A DNA stretch of 64,000 bases. Source: Cohnella phaseoli. Lineage in GTDB: Bacteria; Bacillota; Bacilli; Paenibacillales; Paenibacillaceae. Positions 1-12,297 of the stretch are shown in pieces. The translations under genes were made by a program, and so were the position numbers. Under the pieces are notes generated by a model that was given only the letters and a program-made list of their open reading frames with translations, was not told the DNA's origin and did no database searches. Numbering within the stretch: position 1 is the first letter of the stretch; every line of letters begins with the position of its first letter. The stretch is from the NCBI RefSeq assembly GCF_003386235.1, contig NZ_QRDZ01000004.1:186001-250000 (forward strand), in the 5' to 3' direction.

Positions 1-257
1 CCTTGCTCAAGCTTGAGCTGGCGGATAACGGGGCTGGCATTTCCCCCGACAAGCTGCAGGAGCTGCTGCTGCCCGGCCAGCGGCGCAAGGGAAGAGGAGG
101 GCTCGGCGTGCGAAACGCCGACCAGAAAATCAAGCTGCATTTTGGGGTGCAGTACGGCTTGACGGTCAAATCCAGTTCGGGCGAAGGAACGACGATTGTG
201 ATCAAGTGGCCTAAAAAGGAGGAGAACGCGGATGGACACGGCGACGGGAACGATTAA
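1..257 (+). CDS. YesM-family sensor histidine kinase, C-terminal fragment
   Basis: Only the last ~85 codons are inside the window; the gene begins upstream. What remains is the end of a HATPase_c domain: the N/D-box DNGAGIS and the glycine-rich GLGVRNAD segment are followed by a short C-terminal tail. This arrangement, with a GLxNxxxRI/K-x-F/YG-like segment, is typical of YesM-type (HPK7/His_kinase family) membrane sensors, which phosphorylate AraC-type response regulators. The reading frame overlaps the next gene by 26 bases, so the two are translationally coupled and almost certainly form a two-component pair. The signal sensed cannot be judged because the sensor half is missing. The ATP-binding fold is clear. 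Confidence 0.9.
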   Translation, partial: LLKLELADNGAGISPDKLQELLLPGQRRKGRGGLGVRNADQKIKLHFGVQYGLTVKSSSGEGTTIVIKWPKKEENADGHGDGND

Positions 258-1425
258 AGTTATGATTGCGGATGACGAGAGCATTGTGCGCAAAGGGCTG
301 CAAGCCACTGTACCTTGGGAAAAATACGGCATGGAGGTTGTCGCGGACGCCGCGAACGGACGCAAGGCGTGGGAGGCGTTCCAGCTTCATCGGCCGCAAA
401 TCGTGATCACCGATATCGTCATGCCCGAGATGGACGGCATCGAGCTGTCGCGTAGAGTGAAGCAGGCTGCGCCGGATACGAGAATTGTTCTGCTCAGCTG
501 CCATCGAGATTTCGAATATGCCAAAGAAGGGCTGAAGCTTGGCGTCTCCGGCTACTTGCTCAAGACGGCGTTCGAGGATGAAGAGCTCGAGGGCATGCTG
601 GAGCAATTTCGCAAGGAATTGTGTGCTTCCAGAACGGACGCCGGGGGCGACTCCGACGAAGGCGTCGCCGAGGAAAGATTGGGCACGCAATTGTATGCCT
701 GGCTTAGCGGTCATAGCGACAAGTTTGCCCGCGAGCTGGAGAAGCTGGCCGAGGCGCGTTCGTGGCGGGAACGGGCGCTTTATGTCTATGTGATCAAATC
801 CGGCTTAAACTGGCGGGACGCTGCGGACATACTAAGTCGGGATGACACATTAAAGAACGAGGGAGCCTTAATCCCATTCAGCGAGGAGCGTTGGTACTGG
901 ATGCTCCCGGCCGCGCTTGCGGAAGCCGCAAGCGGCTGGCTTGTAGAGCGCAAGAGCGAGCATGCGGAACTGTTATGGTCGCGTTCCGGCCCTGTAGAAG
1001 GCCCGCAGCAATGGCTGCGAGCGATTTCCGAGCTGCACAAGGAAGCGGAAATGGAAAAAGCATACGGCGTGTCGTCCGGAGAGTGGCCGGAACCGATCTG
1101 GAAGGCGCTCCGACTGATGCACGACAATCCGTCCGCGGATTGGTCGGTCAGCGACGTAGCCGGACAGGTCGGTCTTAGCCGCAGTCATTTCTCGATTTTG
1201 TTCAAGAAATCGGTCGGCCTCAGCTTCGTCGCTTATCAATATAAGCGCAAGCTGAAAATCGCCCGCGAATTACTCAAGGACACTTCCCTGACGATGCAAG
1301 ACATTGCCGAGCGAACCGGCCTTGGCGACAGCAAATATTTTAGCAAATGGTTTAAACGCTGCACCGGGCAGACGCCAAGCCATTACCGGACGCAACAAAA
1401 AGACGGCGCGTCCCGAACAGAATGA
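232..1425 (+). CDS. AraC-type (YesN-like) response regulator
   Basis: 397-residue two-component response regulator. The N-terminal receiver domain has the acidic pocket ADDE near residue 13, the phospho-acceptor Asp61 in ITDIVMP and the conserved Lys in LLKTA. The C-terminal ~100 residues hold two helix-turn-helix units of the AraC/XylS type, ending in SKYFSKWFKRCTGQTPSHYR. It is shorter than the ~500-540 residues usual for YesN-type regulators because the region between receiver and DNA-binding domain is compact. It overlaps the upstream kinase gene and lies 136 bp before a sugar-binding lipoprotein gene, so it probably activates that transporter operon. The ligand specificity is not evident. 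Confidence 0.93.
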   Translation: MDTATGTIKVMIADDESIVRKGLQATVPWEKYGMEVVADAANGRKAWEAFQLHRPQIVITDIVMPEMDGIELSRRVKQAAPDTRIVLLSCHRDFEYAKEGLKLGVSGYLLKTAFEDEELEGMLEQFRKELCASRTDAGGDSDEGVAEERLGTQLYAWLSGHSDKFARELEKLAEARSWRERALYVYVIKSGLNWRDAADILSRDDTLKNEGALIPFSEERWYWMLPAALAEAASGWLVERKSEHAELLWSRSGPVEGPQQWLRAISELHKEAEMEKAYGVSSGEWPEPIWKALRLMHDNPSADWSVSDVAGQVGLSRSHFSILFKKSVGLSFVAYQYKRKLKIARELLKDTSLTMQDIAERTGLGDSKYFSKWFKRCTGQTPSHYRTQQKDGASRTE

Positions 1426-1471
1426 CACCCGGCCTCCAACATCGAACAAAAGCGCACGAAGGTCCGAATAG

Positions 1472-1533
1472 ATGTCCGTTTTGAACCGCTTTCATGTCCT
1501 CTATGATAGGGATGTAAGCGGTTCACTTATTTT
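1472..1533 (+). promoter_or_regulatory. Candidate regulator-binding and promoter region of the beta-galactoside operon
   Basis: Two direct repeats, ATGTCCGTTTTGA (1472-1484) and ATGTCCTCTATGA (1494-1506), match at 10 of 13 positions and start 22 bp apart, as expected for tandem half-sites of an AraC-type regulator. A perfect 10-bp inverted repeat, TGAACCGCTT (1482-1491) and AAGCGGTTCA (1516-1525), overlaps them. Each arm with its flank resembles a CcpA cre box one base short of consensus. A weak -10 (TTATTT, near 1527) is possible. TTGAAC (1481) with TATGAT (1502) is an alternative promoter with a short 15-bp spacer. Function is inferred. Confidence 0.45.
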
Positions 1534-1561
1534 GAGCACATTCCACGGGGAGGCAGCACAA

Positions 1562-2887
1562 ATGAAAAAGAAAAGCTCTGCTCTGCTATTGGCCACAATG
1601 ATGGGCGTCTCGTTGTTAAGCGCTTGCGGCGGAGGCGGCGACAAAGCCGGCAATGGCACGCCGTCCGCATCGCCATCCGCATCGCCGTCCGCCGGCTCCA
1701 GCTCCGAAAACACCGGCGGCTCCGAAAATGCCGGATTGACGGGAACGATCCGCTTCGCTTCCTGGGATACCGGCGATGCTTTGAAAATTCAGCAGGACAT
1801 CGCCAAAAAATTCGAGCAAAGCCATCCCGGCACGAAGGTCCAAGTGGAAGCGTACGCCGACGGCTTCGATCAGAAGCTGGCCGCCGGCTTCGGAGCGGCG
1901 AACCCGCCCGACGTTATGTACATGTGGGATTTTCCGACGTATCATCAATCGCTTGAGCCTTTGGACGATTTCGCTTCCAAGGACGCCAGTCTGAATATTG
2001 AAGATTTCTATTCCGGTCTTTTCAACTACGGCAAGATCGACGGCAAGCTGTACGGCATTCCGGTCGGTTTTACGACCCGAGTCGTGTATTACAACAAGAA
2101 GCTGTTCGATGAGGCGCAGGTGCCTTATCCGCAGGACGGTTGGACTTGGAGCGATTTCCAGGACATCGCCGCCAAGCTGACGGATAAGAGCAAGAAGCAG
2201 TACGGCTTCGGAGTTCGCGCTTCGAACGATACGTACGATCTGCAAGGCTTCGTATGGAGCAACGGCAGCTCGTTTATCTCCGACGACGGTAAGACGATCG
2301 AGGGCTATATGAATAGTCCGGAAACGGCGGAAGCGATTCAAATCTTCGGCGATCTGGTGAAGAACGGCTCGGGTGTGCTCGTCGGGGGCAAAGGCCAGCA
2401 GAGCGGCGAGGATATTTTCAAAGCCGGCAAGCTGGCGATGTGGGAGAGCGGAATTTGGCCGCTTGGAGGCTTCAAGGAAGCAGGCATCGATATCGGCACG
2501 GTGGAAATGCCGGCATTCCCGGGCAAGCCGGTCAAAGGCATCATCGCCGAATCCGCGCTGTCCATCGCCAAAGATTCGAAGCAGAAAGAGCTGGCCTGGG
2601 AGTTCGTGAAGTTCTATGTCTCCGCCGAAGCGATCAAGATGCGCACAGCCGACTTGCCTGTTCGCGTCAGCGTCGTTAACGAGCTGAAAGTAGATCAAGA
2701 CCCGCTGTACAAACCGTTCTACACGATGCTGGAGCGCTCCGACAATACGCCGGCCTTCCTACTCAACTCCAAATGGAACGAAGTCAATCGCCATCTGGAA
2801 GCAGCGGTCGAAGCAGTCGTTCACGGCGCCTCCGCTCAAGAGGCCCTAAATTCGGCGGTTAAGGACGGTACTCGTTACTTGAAATAA
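1562..2887 (+). CDS. Extracellular solute-binding lipoprotein of CUT1 sugar ABC transporter
   Basis: 441-residue substrate receptor of a carbohydrate ABC transporter (SBP family 1, MalE/UgpB-like). It starts with a lipoprotein signal peptide (positively charged MKKK, hydrophobic core, lipobox LLSAC), followed by a Ser/Pro/Ala/Gly-rich linker. The body has the usual SBP1 pattern: an N-terminal strand TIRFASWDTGD, a central YGIPVGFTTRVVYYNKKLF motif and a C-terminal half with GKLAMWESG. The ATG at 1562 was chosen over an upstream start at 1472 because it is preceded by GGGGAGG at good spacing and begins the signal peptide. It heads the operon of two permeases and a GH2 enzyme, so a beta-galactoside or related oligosaccharide is the likely ligand. 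Confidence 0.92.
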   Translation: MKKKSSALLLATMMGVSLLSACGGGGDKAGNGTPSASPSASPSAGSSSENTGGSENAGLTGTIRFASWDTGDALKIQQDIAKKFEQSHPGTKVQVEAYADGFDQKLAAGFGAANPPDVMYMWDFPTYHQSLEPLDDFASKDASLNIEDFYSGLFNYGKIDGKLYGIPVGFTTRVVYYNKKLFDEAQVPYPQDGWTWSDFQDIAAKLTDKSKKQYGFGVRASNDTYDLQGFVWSNGSSFISDDGKTIEGYMNSPETAEAIQIFGDLVKNGSGVLVGGKGQQSGEDIFKAGKLAMWESGIWPLGGFKEAGIDIGTVEMPAFPGKPVKGIIAESALSIAKDSKQKELAWEFVKFYVSAEAIKMRTADLPVRVSVVNELKVDQDPLYKPFYTMLERSDNTPAFLLNSKWNEVNRHLEAAVEAVVHGASAQEALNSAVKDGTRYLK

Positions 2888-2934
2888 GTCGGTTAGACTT
2901 TTTGAACTACCCCTTAAAGAAGGAAGGTTAAGAG

Positions 2935-3911
2935 ATGGCTAAAATCGCCCCCCAAGCGGCAACATACGCAGCCACCCTCAAGCCTGCAAGGAAACGCGGA
3001 TGGGGTAGGGTCTCGCCCTACCTCTTCGTTTTTCCCTGGCTGTTCGGATTTCTCGCGTTTACGTTAGGTCCGCTGATTTTTTCGCTCGTCATCTCGTTCT
3101 TCGACTGGCCGATCGTCGGTCAAGTGAAATTTGTCGGCTTCGGCAATTACGTCGAGATGTTTACGCAGGATTCGCTGTTCTGGAAGTCGTTCGGCGTAAC
3201 CGTCAAGTTCGCCGCGCTGTTCGTGCCGCTGAACATTGTCGTTGCGCTCGGCCTCGCTATGCTGCTCAATCAGAACGTGCGCGGCAGCGCCTTTTTCCGC
3301 ACCGCCTTCTACTTGCCCTCCGTCATTTCCGGCGTTGCGCTGGCGATGATCTGGGCGTGGGTATACAGCGGCGAATACGGCATTTTGAACTTTTTCCTCT
3401 CGCTTGTCGGCATTGACGGTCCGGATTGGCTGAACGATACGAAATGGTCGCTCGTCGCTATGGTCATCGCCAGTCTGTGGGGACAGGGCTCAATGATGCT
3501 CATTTTCCTGGCGGGCCTGAAAGGCATTCCGAAGGATTTGTACGAATCCGCGTCGATCGACGGCGCCGGCAGATTCAGACAGTTCCGCAGCATTACGATC
3601 CCGATGCTTAGCCCTACCGTGCTGTTTAACCTGATCACATCGATTATCGCGGCGTTCCAGCAGTTGACCTTGGCCCTCGTATTGACTGGGGGAGGTCCGC
3701 TCAAATCGACTTATTTTTACGCGATGTACATGTACGAGAACGCCTTCAAATATTTCAAAATGGGCTATTCCGCGGCGAACGCCTGGTTCATGTTCATCAT
3801 CGTGCTCGGGCTGTCGTTCCTCGTCTTTAAGTCGTCCGCGGCTTGGGTCTATTATGAGGGAGAAATCAAGAGCGGTTCGAAGACGAAGTCCGGTGCCAGG
3901 AGGCGGTCCGC

Positions 3912-3915
<4 letters not shown>
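2935..3915 (+). CDS. CUT1 sugar ABC transporter permease (MalF/UgpA type)
   Basis: 326-residue inner-membrane subunit of the importer served by the preceding lipoprotein. About six hydrophobic segments are visible, the first at roughly residues 30-55 (YLFVFPWLFGFLAF). The ATPase-contacting EAA loop reads ESASIDGAGRFRQFRSITIP, close to the family pattern with its invariant IDGA. A GGAAG-like ribosome site (AAGGAAGG) precedes the ATG. The gene overlaps the next permease by four bases (ATGA), showing translational coupling. No ATP-binding subunit is encoded nearby, as usual for this transporter class in Firmicutes, where one MsmX-like ATPase serves many importers. Confidence 0.94.
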
Positions 3916-7893
<3,978 letters not shown>

Positions 7894-7896
7894 ACG

Positions 7897-8679
7897 ATGC
7901 TGAACACAGCCGACGTATTGAATTTGACGGGCAAAGTGGCGGTTGTCACAGGAGGAGCTTCCGGCATCGGCTTGGCGACGGCGGAGCTGCTGGCGAGCTT
8001 CGGAGCGCATGCGGTGCTGCTCGACATTAACGATGAGCTGGGAGAGCGGGCGGTCGCGGGCATTCGCGGCCAGGGAGGAACGGCCAGCTACTATCGCTGT
8101 GACGTTTCCTCTTCCGAGGACTGCAAGCGGGTAGCCGCGGAGATGGATTCCGCCTGCGGCCGGATCGATATTTTGTTCAACAACGCCGGCATCATTCGTC
8201 GACGGACCGTCGTCGAGCTGGAGGAGCGCGACTGGGATCTTGTGCTGGACGTGTCGCTCAAGGGCGTTTATCTGCTGTCCAAGTACGTTATTCCGATTAT
8301 GGAGCGCGGGGGCGGCGGCAGCATTATTAACTCCGGTTCCGGCTGGGGATTGAAGGGCGGCGATCGCGCTGCCGCTTATTGTGCCGCCAAGGCGGGGGTC
8401 GTGAATCTGACCAAAGCGATGGCGATCGATCACGGCGTGCAGAACATTCGCGTCAACTGCGTTTCTCCGGGCGACACGGACACGCCGCTGCTGCGCGACG
8501 AAGCGAAGCAATTGCAGCGGGACGAGGCGGCGTTCCTCGTCGACTCCGCCAAAGGCCGGCCGCTGGAGCGGCTCGGCACGCCGCGCGACATCGCCAATGC
8601 GGTGCTGTTCCTCGCAAGCGACTTGTCGTCGTGGGTGACCGGCAGCGTGCTTGTCGTCGACGGCGGCGGTATTGCGTGA
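7897..8679 (+). CDS. Short-chain dehydrogenase/reductase (SDR)
   Basis: 260-residue classical SDR, NAD(P)-dependent. The cofactor motif TGGASGIG spans residues 18-25, NNAG residues 95-98, and the catalytic Tyr161-x-x-x-Lys165 sits in YCAAK. The C-terminus VTGSVLVVDGGGIA is typical. The gene starts three bases after the beta-galactosidase stop, so it belongs to the same operon. The substrate is unknown; related enzymes act on sugars, sugar acids or polyols. Its place between a glycosidase and two PLP-fold proteins suggests it oxidises or reduces a sugar-derived intermediate released after hydrolysis. This role is inferred from context only. Confidence 0.92.
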   Translation: MLNTADVLNLTGKVAVVTGGASGIGLATAELLASFGAHAVLLDINDELGERAVAGIRGQGGTASYYRCDVSSSEDCKRVAAEMDSACGRIDILFNNAGIIRRRTVVELEERDWDLVLDVSLKGVYLLSKYVIPIMERGGGGSIINSGSGWGLKGGDRAAAYCAAKAGVVNLTKAMAIDHGVQNIRVNCVSPGDTDTPLLRDEAKQLQRDEAAFLVDSAKGRPLERLGTPRDIANAVLFLASDLSSWVTGSVLVVDGGGIA

Positions 8680-8731
8680 GTTAGATCAGCTTAGGTTGAA
8701 GTGCAACCCTATAGAAACGGAGGCGTTCCCT

Positions 8732-10138
8732 TTGTCCGAAAATAGAGCTTTTGCTCATCCCTATATTCCGAATACGGTGCCCGAGGTCCAGGAAGCGATG
8801 CTGAAGGAGATCGGCCTGACGTCGATCGAGCAGCTGCACGAGGCCATTCCGGACAGCTTAAAGCTGGACGGATTGATGGACCTGCCTCCGGCGATGAACG
8901 AGTACGAGCTGCGCCGACATGTGGAAGGTTTGCTGGCGAAGAACAAGCACGCCGGAGCGGGCGGCTATTTGAACTTCCTTGGTGCAGGCTGCTGGCAGCA
9001 TTTTGTTCCGGCGATTTGCGACGAGATTAACCAGCGCTCCGAGTTCGTCACGGCGTACGCCGGTGAACCGTATGAGGATCATGGCCGCTTCCAGTCGCTG
9101 TTCGAATATCAGAGCCTCGTCGCCGAACTGGTCGACATGGACGTCGTTAACGTGCCGACGTTCGACTGGGCGCAAGCTGCGTCCACAGCGATTCGCATGG
9201 CGGGTCGAATGACCGCCCGCCCAGTCGCGTTGTTGCCAAAGTCGGTCGATCCCGACAAAGCCAAAATCATCCGCAACTACTGCACGCCGGTCATGGAGCT
9301 GCGCGAGCTGGAGATCGACCCCGTTACGGGCAAGCTCGACATGGAAGACCTTCGCCGCAAGCTGACGGAAGAGGTTGCTGCCGTTTATTTCGAAAATCCG
9401 GGTTATCTGGGCATCATTGAGGATCGCGGCGCGGAGATTGCGGCGTTGGCCCATGCGGCTGGAGCGATTTCGATCGTCGGCGTAGACCCGATTTCGCTTG
9501 GCCTGCTGGAGCCGCCGAGCCGTTACGGCGCCGATATTGTTTGCGGCGACCTGCAACCGCTTGGCATGCATATGAATTACGGCGGCGGCCAGTCCGGTTT
9601 TATCGCTACTCATGACGAGGAGAAGTTTGTCATGGAGTATCCTTCCCGCCTGTTCGGTATCGTGCCGACGGAGGTGGAGGGAGAGTACGGCTTCGGAGAT
9701 GTCGCCTACGAGCGGACGTCGTTCGCTCTGCGCGAGAAAGGCAAGGAGTCGGTCGGCACGCAAACCGCGCTATGGGGTATTACGGCCGGCGTTTACTTGT
9801 CCTTGCTCGGGCCTCACGGCATGAGCGAGCTGGGCGAGACGATCGTGCAGAAGGCGCGTTACGCCGCTCGCAAGCTGGCGGATATCCCCGGCGTAACGCT
9901 GCGGTTTGCCGCGACGGATTTCTTCAAGGAATTCGTCGTCGACTTCGGCGGTACGGGCTTGACGGTGGCCGAGATCAATCGGCGGCTGCTGGCCGAAGGC
10001 ATTTTCGGAGGTAAAGACTTATCCGCAAGTTATCCCGAATGGGGACAGTGCGCACTCTACTGCGTAACCGAAATTCATGCCCAGGCCGATCTGGATCGGC
10101 TCGCGGACGCGATCAGAAAGGTTGTGAGCCCTCAATGA
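8732..10138 (+). CDS. GcvPA-like protein (divergent glycine dehydrogenase subunit 1 paralogue)
   Basis: 468 residues, similar in length and order to the N-terminal half of glycine decarboxylase (GcvPA, fold-type I PLP enzyme family). Recognisable features are the N-terminal YIPNTVPEVQEAMLKEIGL, FLGAG near residue 115 and LFEYQSLVAELVDMDVVN. The signature around RREKATSNICTNQ of true GcvPA is replaced by REKGKESVGTQTAL, and the usual TPYQPE segment reads TAYAGEPYEDHG. The TTG at 8732 has GGAGG eight bases upstream; a longer frame from 8651 overlaps the SDR gene and has no ribosome site. It overlaps the next gene by four bases. No gcvH or gcvT is present, so a role in standard glycine cleavage is doubtful. 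Confidence 0.85.
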   Translation: MSENRAFAHPYIPNTVPEVQEAMLKEIGLTSIEQLHEAIPDSLKLDGLMDLPPAMNEYELRRHVEGLLAKNKHAGAGGYLNFLGAGCWQHFVPAICDEINQRSEFVTAYAGEPYEDHGRFQSLFEYQSLVAELVDMDVVNVPTFDWAQAASTAIRMAGRMTARPVALLPKSVDPDKAKIIRNYCTPVMELRELEIDPVTGKLDMEDLRRKLTEEVAAVYFENPGYLGIIEDRGAEIAALAHAAGAISIVGVDPISLGLLEPPSRYGADIVCGDLQPLGMHMNYGGGQSGFIATHDEEKFVMEYPSRLFGIVPTEVEGEYGFGDVAYERTSFALREKGKESVGTQTALWGITAGVYLSLLGPHGMSELGETIVQKARYAARKLADIPGVTLRFAATDFFKEFVVDFGGTGLTVAEINRRLLAEGIFGGKDLSASYPEWGQCALYCVTEIHAQADLDRLADAIRKVVSPQ

Positions 10139-11730
10139 GCCACGCACCGACGAACAAATCATCCGGCCCTATGCAGCGGATTCGCCGGGATCATAAAGCC
10201 CGCAACTTCCACCAAGCCAAATGGGATGAGCCGGTCGTATTCGAGCTTCACCGTCCGGGCGAACGGGGCGTGATTCCGCCGGGAACGGAGGCAGGCATTG
10301 CGTCCGAGGTCGGAGGAGCGGCCTCGCTCATCCCGGCCGCGATGCGCCGCACCGAAGCGCCCAAGCTGCCGGAGATCGGTCAAGCCAAGGTGCTGCGCCA
10401 CTATCTGAGGTTGTCTCAGGAGACGCTGGGCTCCGATCTGAACGTCGAGATCGGGCAAGGCACTTGCACGATGAAATATATTCCGCGCATTAACGAAATG
10501 CTGATCCGCACGCCTAGCATGATGGAGCTGCACCCGCTGCAGGACCCGTACTCGGCTCAGGGGATATTGGAGGTTTATCACCGGCTAGATTTGGCGGTGC
10601 GCGAAATTTCCGGTATGGACGCGTTCTCGTTCCAGCCGAGCAGCGGCACGCAGGCATTGCTGGCGATGGCTTCCATCGTTCGCGCCTATCATGATTCTCG
10701 CGGCGAAGGGGAACAGCGCGACGAGATCATTACGACGATTTTCTCCCACCCGTCCCAGGCGGCGACCGCAGCGGTCAAAGGCTACAAAATCATCACTTTG
10801 CATCCCGACGAGGACGGCTTTCCCGATCTGGAGAAGCTGAAGGACGCCGTCTCTGAACGTACGGCAGGATTCGTCGTCGCCAATCCGGAGGATACCGGCA
10901 TCTACAATCACCGGATTCGCGAGTTTACCGACGTCGTACATGCGGCGGGCGGCGTCTGCTTCTACGATCAGGCGAATGCCAACGGGCTGCTCGGCATTAC
11001 GCGGGCGAAGGAAGCGGGCTTCGACATGTGCTTCTTCAATCTGCACAAGACGTTCGCCGCTCCGCATATGTGCGGAGGCCCGGCAACGGGGGCGCTCGGT
11101 GTGGCGGAGCCTTTTGTGCAATTCCTGCCGGGACCGCTCGTTGTGCACGAAGACGGCAAATATGCGCTGAAGGATCAGCCGGACGCGAGCATCGGCAAGG
11201 TGCGCAGCTTCCATGGCGTCGCCCAGACGGTTCTGCGCGCTTACGCTTGGATTATGGCTCTCGGTGCGGAAGGGCTGCGCGATGTCGCTCGCATTGCCGT
11301 GCTGAACAACAACTACCTGTATCATAAAATTTTGCAAATTCGCGGTGCTAGCGCTCCATATATTAAAGGCCGTCGACTGGAGCAGGTGCGTTACAGTTGG
11401 AAGCAATTGACGGACGAGACGGGCGTGACGACGGAGGACATCACGCGGCGGATGTGCGACTTCGGACTCCATTACTGGACATCCCACCATCCGTATATCG
11501 TGCCGCAGCCGTTCACCTTGGAGCCGACCGAGTCCTATTCCAAAGAGGATTTGGATGAGTACATTCAGGCTTTGGCGCACATTTCCGAGGAAGCTTACAC
11601 GAACCCGGACATCGTGAAAACCGCTCCGCACAGCAGCACCGTACACCGCAACGACGAATCGTCTCTCGACGATCCGGCCCAATGGTGCATCACTTGGCGG
11701 GCGTACTTGAAGAAGACACAATCGAAGTAA
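10135..11730 (+). CDS. GcvPB-like PLP-dependent protein (divergent glycine dehydrogenase subunit 2 paralogue)
   Basis: 531 residues, resembling the C-terminal, PLP-binding half of glycine decarboxylase. The N-terminal part has the family-like KWDEPVVFELHRPGERG and TCTMKYIPR segments. The PLP-lysine is predicted as Lys305 in NLHKTFAAPH. After this the family's glycine-rich stretch (GGGGPG) reads MCGGPATGA. At ~531 residues it is longer than typical GcvPB (~485-490). The ATG at 10135 overlaps the stop of the GcvPA-like gene, so an obligate heteromer is likely. It is the last gene before a strong terminator. The reaction is unknown; a PLP-dependent decarboxylation or C-C cleavage of an amino-sugar acid or amino acid is conceivable. 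Confidence 0.85.
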   Translation: MSHAPTNKSSGPMQRIRRDHKARNFHQAKWDEPVVFELHRPGERGVIPPGTEAGIASEVGGAASLIPAAMRRTEAPKLPEIGQAKVLRHYLRLSQETLGSDLNVEIGQGTCTMKYIPRINEMLIRTPSMMELHPLQDPYSAQGILEVYHRLDLAVREISGMDAFSFQPSSGTQALLAMASIVRAYHDSRGEGEQRDEIITTIFSHPSQAATAAVKGYKIITLHPDEDGFPDLEKLKDAVSERTAGFVVANPEDTGIYNHRIREFTDVVHAAGGVCFYDQANANGLLGITRAKEAGFDMCFFNLHKTFAAPHMCGGPATGALGVAEPFVQFLPGPLVVHEDGKYALKDQPDASIGKVRSFHGVAQTVLRAYAWIMALGAEGLRDVARIAVLNNNYLYHKILQIRGASAPYIKGRRLEQVRYSWKQLTDETGVTTEDITRRMCDFGLHYWTSHHPYIVPQPFTLEPTESYSKEDLDEYIQALAHISEEAYTNPDIVKTAPHSSTVHRNDESSLDDPAQWCITWRAYLKKTQSK

Positions 11731-11745
11731 CGTGAGATGAGGGAG

Positions 11746-11767
11746 GACCCCGGTTAAGGGGTCTTTC
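11746..11767 (+). terminator. Rho-independent terminator after the GcvPB-like gene
   Basis: Perfect 6-bp stem GACCCC/GGGGTC with a six-base loop, followed by TTTCTATTTCT. It lies 15 bases after the stop codon and closes the 1562-11730 operon. Confidence 0.85.
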
Positions 11768-11792
11768 TATTTCTCGCATCACTCGCTGCGGA

Positions 11793-12259
11793 CGAGGCAA
11801 ATAAGTCCGCCTGAGGGACTTATCCCACGCGGCATCCCGCGGAAGAGGCGTATAAGTCCGTCTGAGGGACTTATCCCACGCGGCATCCCGCGGGAGAGGC
11901 GTATAAGTCCGCCTGAGGGACTTATCCCACGCGGCATCCCGCGGGAGAGGCGTATAAGTCCGTCTGAGGGACTTATCCCACGCGGCATCCCGCGGAAGAG
12001 GCGTATAAGTCCGTCTGAGGGACTTATCCCACGCGGCATCCCGCGGGAGAGGCGTATAAGTCCGCCTGAGGGACTTATCCCACGCGGCATCCCGCGGGAG
12101 AGGCGTATAAGTCCGCCTGAGGGACTTATCCCACGCGGCATCCCGCGGAAGAGGCGTATAAGTCCGCCTGAGGGACTTATCCCAAGCGGCATCCCGCGGG
12201 AGAGGCATATAAGTCCGCCTGAGGGACTTATCCCACGCGGCGCCCCGCAGGAGAGGCAA
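11793..12259. repeat. Tandem array: nine copies of a 51-bp hairpin unit
   Basis: The word ATAAGTCC recurs at 11801, 11852, 11903, 11954, 12005, 12056, 12107, 12158 and 12209, exactly 51 bp apart. Each unit holds a perfect 8-bp inverted repeat, ATAAGTCC and GGACTTAT, around a seven-base loop, then a GC-rich linker with the self-complementary CCCGCGGG. In all nine copies both arms are unchanged; differences fall in the loop (GCCTGAG or GTCTGAG) and the linker. Because 51 is a multiple of three, open frames run through the array on the minus strand, but no ribosome site or recognisable protein supports coding. The array fills the gap between the terminator of the previous operon and the MFS gene. 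Confidence 0.95.
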
Positions 12260-12297
12260 GGGACCAGACGGTCAGGCAGCAAGGAAAGGAGCGACAA

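Noticed and set aside
1616..2698. 360-codon minus-strand frame opposite the first solute-binding protein gene
   Set aside because: It is antisense to a clear lipoprotein gene, has no ribosome site and shows no domain; such frames arise from GC-rich third codon positions.
8651..8731. Upstream extension of the GcvPA-like gene
   Set aside because: It overlaps the SDR gene, has no ribosome site, and the added residues do not resemble a GcvPA N-terminus; TTG at 8732 with GGAGG is better.
8680..8731. Glycine riboswitch before the GcvP-like genes
   Set aside because: Only 52 bases separate the SDR stop from the start codon, too short for the aptamer, and no matching structure is seen.
11793..12259. 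CRISPR array
   Set aside because: Units are contiguous and near-identical over the full 51 bp with no unique spacers, and no cas genes are nearby. The same holds for the other two arrays.
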